Assembly: GCA_032000125.1 (NCBI GenBank)
Contig: DAMALH010000008.1
Location: 1-64,000, forward strand
DNA from: Dryocola sp032000125
Lineage (GTDB): Bacteria > Pseudomonadota > Gammaproteobacteria > Enterobacterales > Enterobacteriaceae
Length of the DNA: 64,000 nucleotides
Reading direction: 5' to 3'
Below, piece after piece: positions 1 to 8,812 of this stretch. The position numbers and the translations under genes are program-made. The notes beneath the pieces are model-generated. The model did not search any database and was not told the DNA's origin. It saw only the letters and a program-made list of their open reading frames with translations. Position 1 is the stretch's first letter; the number at the start of each line of letters is the position of its first letter.

Positions 1-1261
1 GAAGATCGCCACGCAGCCCCACAGCATGCTGGCAAGCGGCGCGCCGTTGCCCAGATGCACCAGCCCCTGGTAAAACACGCCTTTGGTCGCCAGCGCCTGC
101 GGCCCGATTTTGGCAGCCGTTGTCCCCGCCGCCGCCATAACGCTGTTAACCATCGTCAGCGCCCAGTTGGCAATCCACGGGAACAGACAGATAAAGATCA
201 CCGGCACCTCTATCTTCGGCGTTTCCCGCACCACCTGGTTGGCCGTCNNNNNNNNNNNNNNNNNNNNNNNNNNNNNNNGTGATGCCAGAAGCCAGGGTGT
301 AGCCGATACTTGCGCCCATCGCTTTCCAGCCCGCATGGCCAACGTACACCGTCACCGGGAACGGGTTGCCCATCAGGCAGCCAAGCGTTGAGGCCAGCCC
401 GTTGGTCAGCATTACCTTGCGGGTGTTATACGCATCCCCCGCCGCATGGGCGCTTTCAATGTTTTCCAGGTCAAAGATGTAGTTCGCCAGCCCCAGCGGC
501 ACGGCAGAAGCCAGATAAGGCAGGGCGTGAGGCAACCCTTGCAGGAAACCGTCAACGTGAATCGCCGGCGGGTTAAAGCCGAAGGAGGACATCGACGCCT
601 TAATTGCCTCCGGGCTTTGCAGACCGGAAATCCAGGCCAGCAGGGTGCCCGCCACCAGCAACAGCAGGCCGGTAGGAATGCGCGCAAAGATAGGTTTCTT
701 GCCAAACCAGTTAATGAAAATCAGCAGCAGCACGATAAACGACACCGTTGGCGCCTCGAACGCCTGCAGCATCGGGTTCATCGCCAGCAGCAATAACCCC
801 AAGCCGGACAGGCATGAAAGCAGCACGGTACGCGGGATCATCTTGCGGATGGTTTCGCCAAGGAACGAGCCGCCCACCAGAATCATCGCCTCAACAAAGC
901 ACCACACCAGGCCAATCTGGATGGCAAACTCTGCGTCACCCGTTTGCTGATAAACCGGCATCAGCACCAGAAACGTGACGGTGAAAATGGAAGGCGCGCT
1001 TGGCCCGGATGGCAGCGCCGTCACGTCCTTGCGCCCGGTCTCTTTCGCCAGCTGCAGGCCAAACCATGCATAGCAAACGCTGGCTACCAGTACCGCCAGC
1101 CCAAAGGCTGGCGCAATACGCCCGTAAACAATTTCCGTCGGTATACCCACCACAAAGATAAGCAAACCCATCATGGTAAGCAGGTTGGTGAGGTTATTGG
1201 TCATCAGCCCGAAATAGGCCGCCCAGTCACCTCTTTTCCACGCTAGTTTTACGTTTGACAT
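1..1261 (-). CDS. NCS2/AzgA-like nucleobase permease, partial, interrupted by an assembly gap
   Basis: Start ATG is at 1261; the gene runs off the left edge. The first 327 residues form many hydrophobic segments with short charged loops, as in inner-membrane permeases of the xanthine/uracil type (family assignment is inferred from general character and context). After the 31-N gap the coding frame is not the one the N count implies. The sensible frame resumes at 246 (it reads TANQVVRETPKIEVPVIF) and stays open to base 1, so the true gap is a multiple of three. The start lies 11 nt after the stop of the DUF1116/AllG gene, so it is probably the last visible gene of the all-like operon. It may import a purine-derived or oxamate-like substrate. 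The substrate is not known and the C-terminus is not seen. Confidence 0.7.
248..278. other. assembly gap, 31 N
   Basis: Run of 31 unknown bases inside the permease gene. The reading frames on either side fit only if the true length is a multiple of three, so the N count is a placeholder. Confidence 0.99.
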
Positions 1262-1272
1262 GGCTAATTCCC

Positions 1273-2685
1273 TTACAAAGAGTAGCGTTCGCTGAACGCG
1301 TACAGAGCCTTTTCAAAACATTCAAACGGCGGGTGAACGATGCCGGCGCCGATCATGCCGATACCCGCGTCTTTATGGGCAATAGCGGTATTGATAACCG
1401 GCAGGATGCCCGTGTTGCCCACGCGAGTAATATCAATCGCCGTCGGTGTTCCCATAAACGACAGCAGCGGAATGGTGACGTTTGGGTTTTCGCCAAGCGT
1501 TATCTCACGCATCTGGCGAGAGAAATCGACCGCCTCATCCACGGTGCCGCCAACCAGCGCCACAATCGCCGGAGCCGTCGCCATAGCGAAGCCGCCAATG
1601 CCGTAGGTTTCGGTGATGGCGCTGTCGCCGATGTCCAGCCCGGAGTCTTCCGGTTTGTAGCCTGCAAACATCGGGCCAATCACCTGCTGTGCCGGGCCGG
1701 TGAACCAGTGTCCCGCAAGGCCGCTAACCCGCAGACCAAACTCCACACCATTGCGCGCCATGGTGGTTACCACGGTGCTGTATTCAATGCCGTGCGCGGC
1801 GTCCATCGCGGCTTTACACATCGCCATCCACGTCGGCCCGGAGAAGTAGTCGCTGCTCGCTACAAAATCGAACACTTCTTTTTGCTGGGCGACGCTATAG
1901 CCGGTCTGGATAATCCACGGCGTCAGCGCCTGAATCAGCAGCGTAGTGCCCGCGTTGTTACGGTTATGGCACTCGTCACCCATGTGCAGCGCCTGCGCCA
2001 GCATCAGCCTCAGATCTATCTCACCGGCAAGCTTCATCGCATCGCGCAGCATCGGGCCCAGCACGTCGCGCATCCAGTTCAGGCGGTCGATAACGCTCTG
2101 GTCGTTGGCCCCCATGCGCAGGATCTTCGCCATCTGCTCGCTCATGTTGGTATAAGCGCGGTTGCCGTAGGTTTTGTTTTCAACGATGTGCATAAACATC
2201 GACGCGGACGTTACGCCAGCCATCGAGCCAACGCAGTCATGTTCGTGGCACGGGGAGAAAATAATTTCACCGGAGGCCGCCAGTTCCGCCGCCTCGTCCA
2301 GCGTTTTTGCCAGCCCTTCGAACACCAGCGCGCCGGTTACCGCGCCTTTCATAGCGCCGCACATGTTCTCCCAGCGGGTCGGGGGACCGGCGTGCAGAAT
2401 GGTGTTGCGGGTCATGCCCGGCACGACGTTAATCGCCTGGTCATAGCCCACCAGCACCGGATGCGACTGGATGATGCGCTCAAGAGCGATTTTGTTCGCG
2501 GCGGCCACCTTGTCGGCAAGCCCCGGAGCCGCAATGCTGTCGAGGCATTTCACTACCGCCAGATTGCCCAATCCGGGCGGTGTCCAGTCAAGCTGCGTAA
2601 CCGGCACGTGCTGTTTTTTGAGATCGTCGCTGAACATAGCGATACCGAGGTTAATCACGTTCAGCGGTTGGGTGAACAGGCTCAT
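1273..2685 (-). CDS. allG: AllG/YlbE-like DUF1116 protein, oxamate carbamoyltransferase subunit
   Basis: A 470-residue protein of the DUF1116 family (YlbE and YahG of E. coli). In E. coli, FdrA, YlbE and YlbF (renamed AllF, AllG and AllH) were reported to make up the long-missing oxamate carbamoyltransferase. That enzyme splits oxalurate into oxamate and carbamoyl phosphate at the end of anaerobic allantoin breakdown. Family-typical stretches are visible: GAMKGAVTGALVFEGLA near residue 110 and FSPCHEHDCVGSMAGVTS near residue 143. The ATG overlaps the fdrA stop by 4 nt (ATGA), which suggests translational coupling. All three subunit genes sit together in this operon, so the same reaction, or one on a close analogue, is the best inference. 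No carbamate kinase gene is visible; it could lie beyond the left edge. Confidence 0.85.
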   Translation of the reverse strand: MSLFTQPLNVINLGIAMFSDDLKKQHVPVTQLDWTPPGLGNLAVVKCLDSIAAPGLADKVAAANKIALERIIQSHPVLVGYDQAINVVPGMTRNTILHAGPPTRWENMCGAMKGAVTGALVFEGLAKTLDEAAELAASGEIIFSPCHEHDCVGSMAGVTSASMFMHIVENKTYGNRAYTNMSEQMAKILRMGANDQSVIDRLNWMRDVLGPMLRDAMKLAGEIDLRLMLAQALHMGDECHNRNNAGTTLLIQALTPWIIQTGYSVAQQKEVFDFVASSDYFSGPTWMAMCKAAMDAAHGIEYSTVVTTMARNGVEFGLRVSGLAGHWFTGPAQQVIGPMFAGYKPEDSGLDIGDSAITETYGIGGFAMATAPAIVALVGGTVDEAVDFSRQMREITLGENPNVTIPLLSFMGTPTAIDITRVGNTGILPVINTAIAHKDAGIGMIGAGIVHPPFECFEKALYAFSERYSL

Positions 2686-4232
2686 TTCGCTTCCTCCTTG
2701 CAGACAAACTCACGTGCCAGTAAACCGGTATTGGTACTGCTGCTGGCCCAAATCACGCCCGCGTCGATTAGCATCTGGCACTGCGCCTTCAGGGACGGCG
2801 TATCCAGGTCGGTGCCCAGCACGTAGCCAAGAATTTCCAGATGGCGGCCTTCACTTTCCGCAATAGCCTTCGCTTCTTTAATGGCCTCAAGCGTCACGCC
2901 CACCGGATTTTCATGCGCGCCATAGCCAAGCACGAAGTCCATCGCTATCACCCCTACTTCCGGGTCGCGTGCTTCCTGGAGCAGGCGATGGATACGGTTG
3001 GTTGGATCGATCATCGGATGCGGCCTGCCGTTGGTGAAATCGTCATCGCCAAAATCAAGGAAGGTGTGGGCCTGGCTGACGTTCAGGTCTTGCAGGCGGT
3101 AGGCCGGGTCCGGCTGAATATTGCTGTACACGTCCGGGTATTTTTCCAGGGCTGCAAACATCGCTTCGTCGCACAGCGTGCCGCCGCAGAACAGGCCGCG
3201 GATGTATTTTTGTTGCGGTTGCAGGCGAGCGCGAACCTCTTCAATAAGCGGCCAGTTAAGTGAATGAAGGTCGAGAGATTCTTTCTTCACGCCGGTCAGC
3301 AGCACGGCCTTAAGCGCCGCCTCTTTGGTTCCGCAAGCAAACTGCAGGCCCGCTTCGTCCGGCTGTGGCTCGCCTCGCCCCAGGAAGCAAACCACTACCG
3401 GCTTGCGGCAGGCTTTAGCACGCTCCAGCACTTTGCGGGCGACCGCCGGCGCTGGCGGCTTGGAGATCAGCGCAATGACGTCTGTTTGCGCATCGTCTTC
3501 CAGCATCTGAATGGCATCGAGCATCATAATGCCGCCAATTTTTTCGCTCAGATCTCGCCCGCCCGTGCCGATCAGCTGCGAGACGCCGCCGCCGAACTCA
3601 TGAATGCGTACGCTCAGCTCCTGGCTGCCAGTGCCGGAGGCGCCGATAATGCCGATGTTTCCGCGACGCACGGCATTGGCAAAGCAAAGCCCCGCGCCGT
3701 TGATAATGGCGGTGCCGCAGTCAGGCCCCATCATCAGCAAGCCTTTTTTATGCGCAAGCTGTTTCAGGGCCAGCTCATCCTCAAGGGAAACGTTGTCGGA
3801 AAACAGCATTACGTTGAGATCGTTTTCCAGCGCCTGACGCGCTTCGCGGGCGGCGAATGCGCCGTTCACCGAAATCACGGCGAGATTACTCTCTGGAATA
3901 TGGGCACGCGCGCTGGGTAACGTGGCGTACCGGGCTTCGTGGCGGGAACCGCCCTGTTCTTTGCGGGTAAATAGCTCTTCGATAGCCGCAAGCGTGGCGT
4001 CGTTGGCCTCAATGCTTGCACCTTTAATAACGATCATCAGATCGCCGCTTTTGGCCTGCTCCAGCTCGTCATTCAGCAGCCCGAGATTCTTTAGCACCCC
4101 TTTATTCATCTCCGTTGCCATTGCCACAAACGCCTGCTCCACGCCTTCGAGCTGGTTTGCTTTGGTGGATACCGCCATCAGCGAAACCGAATCAAAGTAG
4201 GTGTTCTTTTTAATCACAATCCTGGTAGACAT
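2682..4232 (-). CDS. fdrA: FdrA/AllF-like acyl-CoA-synthetase-fold protein, oxamate carbamoyltransferase subunit
   Basis: A 516-residue FdrA family protein. The family is built on the succinyl-CoA synthetase alpha-subunit fold. The central segment NIGIIGASGTGSQELSVRI (about residues 196-214) and GPDCGTAIINGAG (about 173-185) match that fold's nucleotide/CoA-binding loops. It is expected to act with the AllG and AllH subunits encoded on either side in carbamoyl transfer between phosphate and oxamate. The gene starts inside the end of the AllH gene (23-nt overlap) and its stop overlaps the next ATG, so the three genes are tightly coupled. Length agrees with E. coli FdrA (about 555 residues, slightly longer). 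Whether the in vivo substrate is oxalurate or an analogue cannot be told from sequence. Confidence 0.85.
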   Translation of the reverse strand: MSTRIVIKKNTYFDSVSLMAVSTKANQLEGVEQAFVAMATEMNKGVLKNLGLLNDELEQAKSGDLMIVIKGASIEANDATLAAIEELFTRKEQGGSRHEARYATLPSARAHIPESNLAVISVNGAFAAREARQALENDLNVMLFSDNVSLEDELALKQLAHKKGLLMMGPDCGTAIINGAGLCFANAVRRGNIGIIGASGTGSQELSVRIHEFGGGVSQLIGTGGRDLSEKIGGIMMLDAIQMLEDDAQTDVIALISKPPAPAVARKVLERAKACRKPVVVCFLGRGEPQPDEAGLQFACGTKEAALKAVLLTGVKKESLDLHSLNWPLIEEVRARLQPQQKYIRGLFCGGTLCDEAMFAALEKYPDVYSNIQPDPAYRLQDLNVSQAHTFLDFGDDDFTNGRPHPMIDPTNRIHRLLQEARDPEVGVIAMDFVLGYGAHENPVGVTLEAIKEAKAIAESEGRHLEILGYVLGTDLDTPSLKAQCQMLIDAGVIWASSSTNTGLLAREFVCKEEAK

Positions 4233-5109
4233 ACTCTCCTCCGAAATGCGCGGTCAAAGCGAGGGCATCCGCCATGCCGAATAGCATGTCGCTGCCGGAA
4301 CTCGACCCTATTTGCTTAATATCGTTAATCGACTGCTGAATATCCCGGATATCGTCATGGGTTATATTAAAAATAAAACGATAAATGCGTTCCCGGTAAC
4401 GCTGCGAAATAGCTTCGCGCAGCGTTATCGTACTCAGCAGCGTGGTTTGTTGTTTTCCATTCTCCAGCGCCGAAATAAATACATGGCGATATTTCAGCCA
4501 CGGACTGCCGCGAATAAATAAAATCGCGCAAAGTCCGGCAAGGTAATCATCGCCCGTAGGCGTCAGGCCGACGCCTAACCCCATTAAGGCGACGGCAGAT
4601 TTTTCAACAGCTTGCTTATCGCCGCACCATAGCGCCTTTAATAATTCCCCCCGGCGTAGCCGCAGCAGCCTTTTTATTTCCTGATAAAAAATGTTTTCGC
4701 CACAAAAATAAAATAACGATTCGCTACTCTCGATATTTTTGCGAATCTGCAAGGCTAATTCCTGCCATTGCTGATGGCGGGTATTGATAAAAAGCGCTTC
4801 GGGCTGCCATAGCCTGCAATGTTCAAAATCTATGTACTTGTCAGATCCGACGGCAATGCCCTGTGTGTGAAAAAGAGCACGTTCACCGGGCAGAAAATAG
4901 GTATCGCAGTGCTCAAGCGCTATCCGGCAGCTATTCGGGGCGTTATCGCAAGAAGGGCCAAGCAGGGTATATAACGCGTTCCGCTCTGGAATGAACAGGT
5001 TTACCGCCCTGGAAAAAACCTGCTCGACTACCCCTTCTGTATTGACCGGAAAACCCGCCCCGTCAGCCGTTAGCGCGAGAATGCACCGCCGCTCAACGTA
5101 TCGTGCGAT
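4210..5109 (-). CDS. allH: AllH/YlbF-like DUF2877 protein with a non-canonical (AUC) start
   Basis: The frame is open from just after the ankyrin gene's tandem stops (TGA TAA, 5130-5125) to the stop at 4210. It contains no ATG, GTG or TTG until 4752, and starting there would give only 180 residues. The upstream part is clearly coding: it reads FSRAVNLFIPERNALYTLLG, the N-terminal signature expected of DUF2877. The C-terminal part carries the GLGVGLTPTGDDYLAG motif. A strong ribosome-binding site, AGCGGAGG (5123-5116), lies 6 nt before an in-frame ATC at 5109. I take that as the start; it gives about 299 residues, near the family's usual 270-300. AUU at 5082 is an alternative, and a base-call error is possible. 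The protein is the third subunit of the AllFGH-type complex. It lacks an obvious membrane segment and should be cytoplasmic. Confidence 0.72.
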   Translation of the reverse strand: MARYVERRCILALTADGAGFPVNTEGVVEQVFSRAVNLFIPERNALYTLLGPSCDNAPNSCRIALEHCDTYFLPGERALFHTQGIAVGSDKYIDFEHCRLWQPEALFINTRHQQWQELALQIRKNIESSESLFYFCGENIFYQEIKRLLRLRRGELLKALWCGDKQAVEKSAVALMGLGVGLTPTGDDYLAGLCAILFIRGSPWLKYRHVFISALENGKQQTTLLSTITLREAISQRYRERIYRFIFNITHDDIRDIQQSINDIKQIGSSSGSDMLFGMADALALTAHFGGEYVYQDCD

Positions 5110-5127
5110 AGCGTGCCTCCGCTTTTA

Positions 5128-5733
5128 TCAGGCCCCTGCCTTAATCAGCAGCTCCGCAATTTCGCGGTAGCCTTTTTCAACGGCCAGCTCCAGCGGTTTT
5201 TTACCGTACTTGTCCGTCATGTGCGGGTTGGCGCCGTGGTCGAGCAGCAGTTTGACAATCTCCTGCTGTTTCGCACCGCCGTCGTTAAGCACGATGGCTT
5301 CCAGCAGCGGCGTCCAGCCGACAAAATTCGTGTGGTTAACGTTAATGTCCGTTCGGGTTAATAATTCGCGAACAATTTCAACGTGGCCTTTTTCGCTGGC
5401 GGGGGTAATGCCTACGCCGCCGAAGCGGGATAAACAATTCAGATCCGGGTTCGCCGGTAATACCAGACGCAGCAAGGTTAAATCGTTATTCAGGCAGCTT
5501 AATAAGAATGGATTAAAACAGGTTTCGTCTTGTTTATTAATGTCGGCACCGGCAGAAATTAAAAACTCCACGCAATCATACTTTTTATGCAGGCTGGCAA
5601 GCGTAATCGCCGTTCTTTGCTGGCGGTTGGTTACGTTAATATCCACACCTTTTGCCAGGCAATGTTTTATCCCGTCGAGGCTGCCCTGTTCGGCGGCATT
5701 AAGAAATTCTGTGGCTAATTCATTGTGAGACAT
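5128..5733 (-). CDS. ankyrin-repeat protein, first gene of the all-like operon
   Basis: A 201-residue protein made almost entirely of ankyrin repeats of about 33 residues. Characteristic helix-turn-loop phrases include GITPASEKGHVEIVRELL, GWTPLLEAIVL and GKKPLELAVEKGYREIAELL. There is no signal peptide or membrane segment, so it should act in the cytoplasm. Ankyrin repeats bind other proteins, so a partner or regulator of the downstream enzyme complex is an inference from position only. Its stop is followed at once by a second in-frame stop and by the ribosome-binding site of the AllH-like gene, so the two are co-transcribed. It faces the LysR gene across a 352-nt control region. Confidence 0.85.
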   Translation of the reverse strand: MSHNELATEFLNAAEQGSLDGIKHCLAKGVDINVTNRQQRTAITLASLHKKYDCVEFLISAGADINKQDETCFNPFLLSCLNNDLTLLRLVLPANPDLNCLSRFGGVGITPASEKGHVEIVRELLTRTDINVNHTNFVGWTPLLEAIVLNDGGAKQQEIVKLLLDHGANPHMTDKYGKKPLELAVEKGYREIAELLIKAGA

Positions 5734-6085
5734 TTCCCGCTTCTCCTGCTGCTATTTCCGATAGCCTGAGAATAGCAACGCTAAACGGGGAAAAACATCC
5801 GTTTAAAAAACATTCATCGTTAAGGGAAGCATTATTGAGTTATACTCAACAATCGAAGCAGGATGTGCTGTAGCGCAATCTTTTTCCTATGAAAAGTGGC
5901 CTTTTCAGGCCTGACAGTGTGTGCTGTACATTATCCGGCAGGCCTTGGTATGCGCTGGCTTAAACCGCAATGCAGAAGTGTGATTCACTTCAAATGAGAT
6001 GTGATCACAGTGTTAAATTTTGTTCAATACTGACCGGGTGTTCATAAGGTTTACAAATACATTCAACAATGGAGCCTTGCCGCTA
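5734..6085. promoter_or_regulatory. divergent control region between the ankyrin/all-like operon and the LysR gene
   Basis: 352 bases without a gene. A perfect interrupted palindrome, TTGAGT-TAT-ACTCAA, lies at 5835-5849. It is a reasonable candidate operator for the adjacent LysR-type regulator (inference). A CRP-like sequence TGTGA-TTCACT-TCAAA lies at 5979-5994 and matches 9 of 10 consensus bases. No promoter elements were assigned with confidence. Confidence 0.4.
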
Positions 6086-7015
6086 ATGAATTCCATTTTT
6101 ACCGAAGAAAATTTGCAGGCCTTCACCACGGCGGCGCGCTACGCAAGCTTCAGCAAGGCGGCAGAAGAGCTGGGCGTCACCACATCCGCCATCAGCTACA
6201 CCATTAAAAGAATTGAAACCTACCTTGAGGTAGTGCTCTTTACGCGCAATACGCGCAGCATTGAACTTACCGAATCCGGCTATTACTTCTATCGCAAGGC
6301 CACAGATTTACTGAATGACTTTCATGCCATACAAAGGGGGATCGATACCATTTCACAGGGCATCGAAGTCAAAGTACGCATCTGTATTAATCACCTGCTC
6401 TATACGCCCCGGCACACCGCCCGGCTGCTGCAATTGCTGAAAAAACAGTTCCCTACATGCCAGATAAGCATTACTACCGAGGTTTATAACGGCGTGTGGG
6501 ATTCCATCATTAGCAATCAGGCGAATATCGCCATCGGCGCGCCGGATACCCTGCTCGACGGCGGCGGCATCGACTATACCGAGATTGGCGCTATACGCTG
6601 GCAGTTTGCCATCGCCCCGGATCATCCGCTGGCATTTGTGCAGGAGCCGATTCCCGAAAGCCAGCTACGGCTGTATCCCAATATCATGGTAGAAGACACG
6701 GCGCTGACGCTGAACAAGAAAATAGGCTGGCTGCTGCACGGGCAGGAAGCTATTCGGGTACCGGATTTTAATACCAAGCGTGAATGCCAGATCCTCGGCG
6801 AGGGAATCGGCTTCCTGCCGGATTATATGGTGCGGGAAGCGCAGGAAAGCGGGCAGTTGGTTACCCGGCAGATAAATAATCCGCGTCAGGATTCGCTCAT
6901 GCTGCTGGCGACCCAGCACGCGGCCACGGGCCAGGTCACGCAGTGGATTAAAAAGCAGTTTGCCAAAGGGGGCCTGCTGACGGCGATTTATCAGGATTTA
7001 CTCTACCGCGACTAG
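6086..7015 (+). CDS. AllS-like LysR-family transcriptional regulator
   Basis: With the ATG at 6086 the product is 309 residues, the usual LysR size. The alternative TTG at 6020 adds 22 unlikely residues and has no better ribosome-binding site. Residues about 1-60 form the winged helix-turn-helix (FTTAARYASFSKAAEELGV, then SAISYTIKRIE). The rest is the periplasmic-binding-protein-like effector domain. Phrases such as YNGVWDSII and GEGIGFLPDYMV resemble E. coli AllS, the activator of anaerobic allantoin genes. It is transcribed away from the all-like operon, the standard arrangement for a LysR regulator controlling its neighbour. The effector is probably an allantoin-pathway intermediate or analogue, which is inference. 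Confidence 0.85.
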   Translation: MNSIFTEENLQAFTTAARYASFSKAAEELGVTTSAISYTIKRIETYLEVVLFTRNTRSIELTESGYYFYRKATDLLNDFHAIQRGIDTISQGIEVKVRICINHLLYTPRHTARLLQLLKKQFPTCQISITTEVYNGVWDSIISNQANIAIGAPDTLLDGGGIDYTEIGAIRWQFAIAPDHPLAFVQEPIPESQLRLYPNIMVEDTALTLNKKIGWLLHGQEAIRVPDFNTKRECQILGEGIGFLPDYMVREAQESGQLVTRQINNPRQDSLMLLATQHAATGQVTQWIKKQFAKGGLLTAIYQDLLYRD

Positions 7016-7099
7016 CCCGCGCGCCCGTTTGCACCACGGGGAAAATTCCCGGACAATGCCCGTCTTTACGCTTGCTTAATAACCTCGGGTTACCACAAC

Positions 7100-7351
7100 A
7101 TGAAACACCCCCTCGAATCCCTGATGAGCGCGGGCGGCATTTTGCTGCTGGCTTTCTTATCCTGCCTGCTGCTCCCGGCCCCCCTGCTCACCCTGACGCT
7201 TGCGCAAAAGCTGCTGGATACTTTTCATCTGCTCGACCTTAACCAGCTCTACACCATCATCTTCTGCGTGTGGTTCCTGCTGTTAGGCACCGTTGAGTAT
7301 TTTGTGATTCGCTTTGTCTGGCGCAGGTGGTTTTCGGTTGAACGTGGATAG
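7100..7351 (+). CDS. ybdJ: YbdJ-like small inner-membrane protein (DUF1158)
   Basis: An 83-residue protein with two predicted membrane helices (about residues 11-34 and 50-72), ending in a basic FVWRRWFS tail. It matches E. coli YbdJ along its whole length (start MKHPLE, then LAFLSCLLLPAP). Its function is unknown. It lies 96 nt upstream of ybdK, as in E. coli, which supports both calls. Confidence 0.88.
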   Translation: MKHPLESLMSAGGILLLAFLSCLLLPAPLLTLTLAQKLLDTFHLLDLNQLYTIIFCVWFLLLGTVEYFVIRFVWRRWFSVERG

Positions 7352-7447
7352 CGCTGGTTGATAAACGAGGGATCGGCGCTTCGCTGAAATTTGCTGCCGC
7401 TGTCTATACTTATGTCAGGAAAATAACTGACACAATGGGATAGCGCT

Positions 7448-8566
7448 ATGCCACTGACCGCTTTTGAGCACTCCGATCCTTACACGCTCGGCATTGAACT
7501 GGAAATGCAGATTGTTAACCCCCCCACCTATGATTTGAGCCAGGATTCCTCCCTGCTGATTAAGGATCTCAAAGGCCGCATTAGCGCAGGCGACGTAAAA
7601 CACGACATTACCGAAAGCATGCTTGAGATTGCCACAGACGTGTGCAAAGACGTGGAGACAGCAAGAATACAGCTTACGGATTTGCGCCACCGGGTGCTGC
7701 AGGCGGCCAATAATCATCATCTGGCGATTTGCGGCGGCGGTACGCATCCCTGGCAAAAATGGCAGCGCCAGGAAGTGTGTCAGAACGAACGTTATAACCG
7801 TACCCTCGAACAGTTCGGCTACCTGATGAAGCAGGCCACGGTGTTCGGGCAACACGTTCACGTGGGCTGTAAAAACGAAGAGGACGCCATCTATCTGCTG
7901 CACGGCCTGTCGCGTTTTGTGCCGCATTTTATTGCGCTTGCCGCCTCTTCGCCTTATATCCAGGGCTCTGATACCGCCTGGGCCTCTTCGCGACTGAATA
8001 TTTTTTCCGCGTTCCCGGATAACGGCCACGCGCCTTTTGTCAGCGACTGGCAGGAATTTACCTGGATGTATCAGCGCCTCGAAACCAGCGGCATTATTCA
8101 GTCGGTAAAAGATCTGCACTGGGATATTCGTCCCAGCCCAAAATTTGGCACCGTCGAAGTGCGGGTGATGGACACCCCGCTGACCCTAACGCGGGCAATA
8201 AATATTGCCGGATTTATTCAGGCTCTTTCGCACTGGCTGCTGAGCGAACGCCCGTTCGTTCCGCGTTCTGAAGATTATCTGCTCTACCGTTTCAACCGTT
8301 TTCAGGCGTGTCGCTACGGGCTTGAAGGCGTGCTGACGGATGTACGCACGGGCGAACAGCGCACGATTGCCGAGGATCTTTTACCCCTGCTCGACACGCT
8401 CGCGCCTTACGCAGCGGAGCTGCACGCAGAAAGTTCGCTGGAGGCGATTCAGGACTGTGTTCGCAGCAACCTCAGCGATACCTTACAAATTCGTGAGTTC
8501 ATCGCCGGCGGAGGTTTGCTGACCGAGCTGGTGCGGGAGCATTGTACGCTGTGGGCTGAGCAATAA
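7448..8566 (+). CDS. ybdK: carboxylate-amine ligase YbdK (weak gamma-glutamylcysteine ligase)
   Basis: A 372-residue protein, the same length as E. coli YbdK, an ATP-grasp-like member of the GCS2 family with weak glutamate-cysteine ligase activity. The N-terminal YTLGIELEMQIV contains the acidic residues that bind metal and glutamate in the family. GQHVHVGC (about residues 135-142) is the conserved histidine block, and TVEVRVMDTP is another family signature. The enzyme is cytoplasmic. The gene is followed by a perfect 8-bp hairpin at 8582-8601. In E. coli the next genes are those of the enterobactin cluster. Here fdnGHI and about 18 kb of other genes intervene. Confidence 0.93.
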   Translation: MPLTAFEHSDPYTLGIELEMQIVNPPTYDLSQDSSLLIKDLKGRISAGDVKHDITESMLEIATDVCKDVETARIQLTDLRHRVLQAANNHHLAICGGGTHPWQKWQRQEVCQNERYNRTLEQFGYLMKQATVFGQHVHVGCKNEEDAIYLLHGLSRFVPHFIALAASSPYIQGSDTAWASSRLNIFSAFPDNGHAPFVSDWQEFTWMYQRLETSGIIQSVKDLHWDIRPSPKFGTVEVRVMDTPLTLTRAINIAGFIQALSHWLLSERPFVPRSEDYLLYRFNRFQACRYGLEGVLTDVRTGEQRTIAEDLLPLLDTLAPYAAELHAESSLEAIQDCVRSNLSDTLQIREFIAGGGLLTELVREHCTLWAEQ

Positions 8567-8581
8567 GTTTGCCGTTATTCA

Positions 8582-8601
8582 CCCGGCATAATAATGCCGG
8601 G
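8582..8601 (+). terminator. hairpin after ybdK
   Basis: Perfect stem CCCGGCAT/ATGCCGGG with a 4-base loop. No T-run follows on the plus strand (AATAAAAAG). It could act as a terminator on the minus strand, where a T-rich stretch precedes it, or stabilise the ybdK mRNA 3' end. Confidence 0.45.
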
Positions 8602-8609
8602 AATAAAAA

Positions 8610-8648
8610 GCGTATTACATTACTGTGGAAAAACGGCCTGTAATACGC
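8610..8648. repeat. 10-bp inverted repeat upstream of fdnG
   Basis: GCGTATTACA at 8610-8619 is repeated as TGTAATACGC at 8639-8648 with 19 bases between. It may be an mRNA hairpin of the ybdK transcript or a regulator site for fdnG. Confidence 0.5.
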
Positions 8649-8696
8649 GCTATAAAAACCATGCACCAAAAATGGTTATTAAACGCCCACCTCGCC

Positions 8697-8712
8697 TACT
8701 CATTAAGAGGTG
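8697..8712 (+). promoter_or_regulatory. NarL-like 7-2-7 site upstream of fdnG
   Basis: TACTCAT-TA-AGAGGTG is an inverted pair of NarL heptamers with one mismatch in the second half. E. coli fdnG is activated by NarL-phosphate through a 7-2-7 site, so this probably gives nitrate control. The assignment is by eye. Confidence 0.6.
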
Positions 8713-8736
8713 TTTATCTACCCAATCCATAGCGAA

Positions 8737-8750
8737 TTGATTTCACTCAA
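8737..8750 (+). promoter_or_regulatory. FNR box of the fdnG promoter
   Basis: TTGAT-TTCA-CTCAA matches the FNR consensus TTGAT-N4-ATCAA at 9 of 10 positions. A TATTTT at 8772-8777 is placed where a class II FNR-dependent -10 element would be, with transcription starting near 8784. This suggests anaerobic induction, as for E. coli fdnG. Confidence 0.65.
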
Positions 8751-8812
8751 TATACCTCGTATCTCAGTTGCTATTTTCGCCGTCGTTAATGCGTCATAAC
8801 AGTGAGGTTACG

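Noticed and set aside
1255..2826. 523-residue open frame antisense to the AllG-like gene
   Set aside because: Same reason: it mirrors a well-supported gene and its translation has no family character.
5995..6015. TGTGATCACA as a CRP site before the LysR gene
   Set aside because: The two half-sites lack the 6-base spacer required by CRP.
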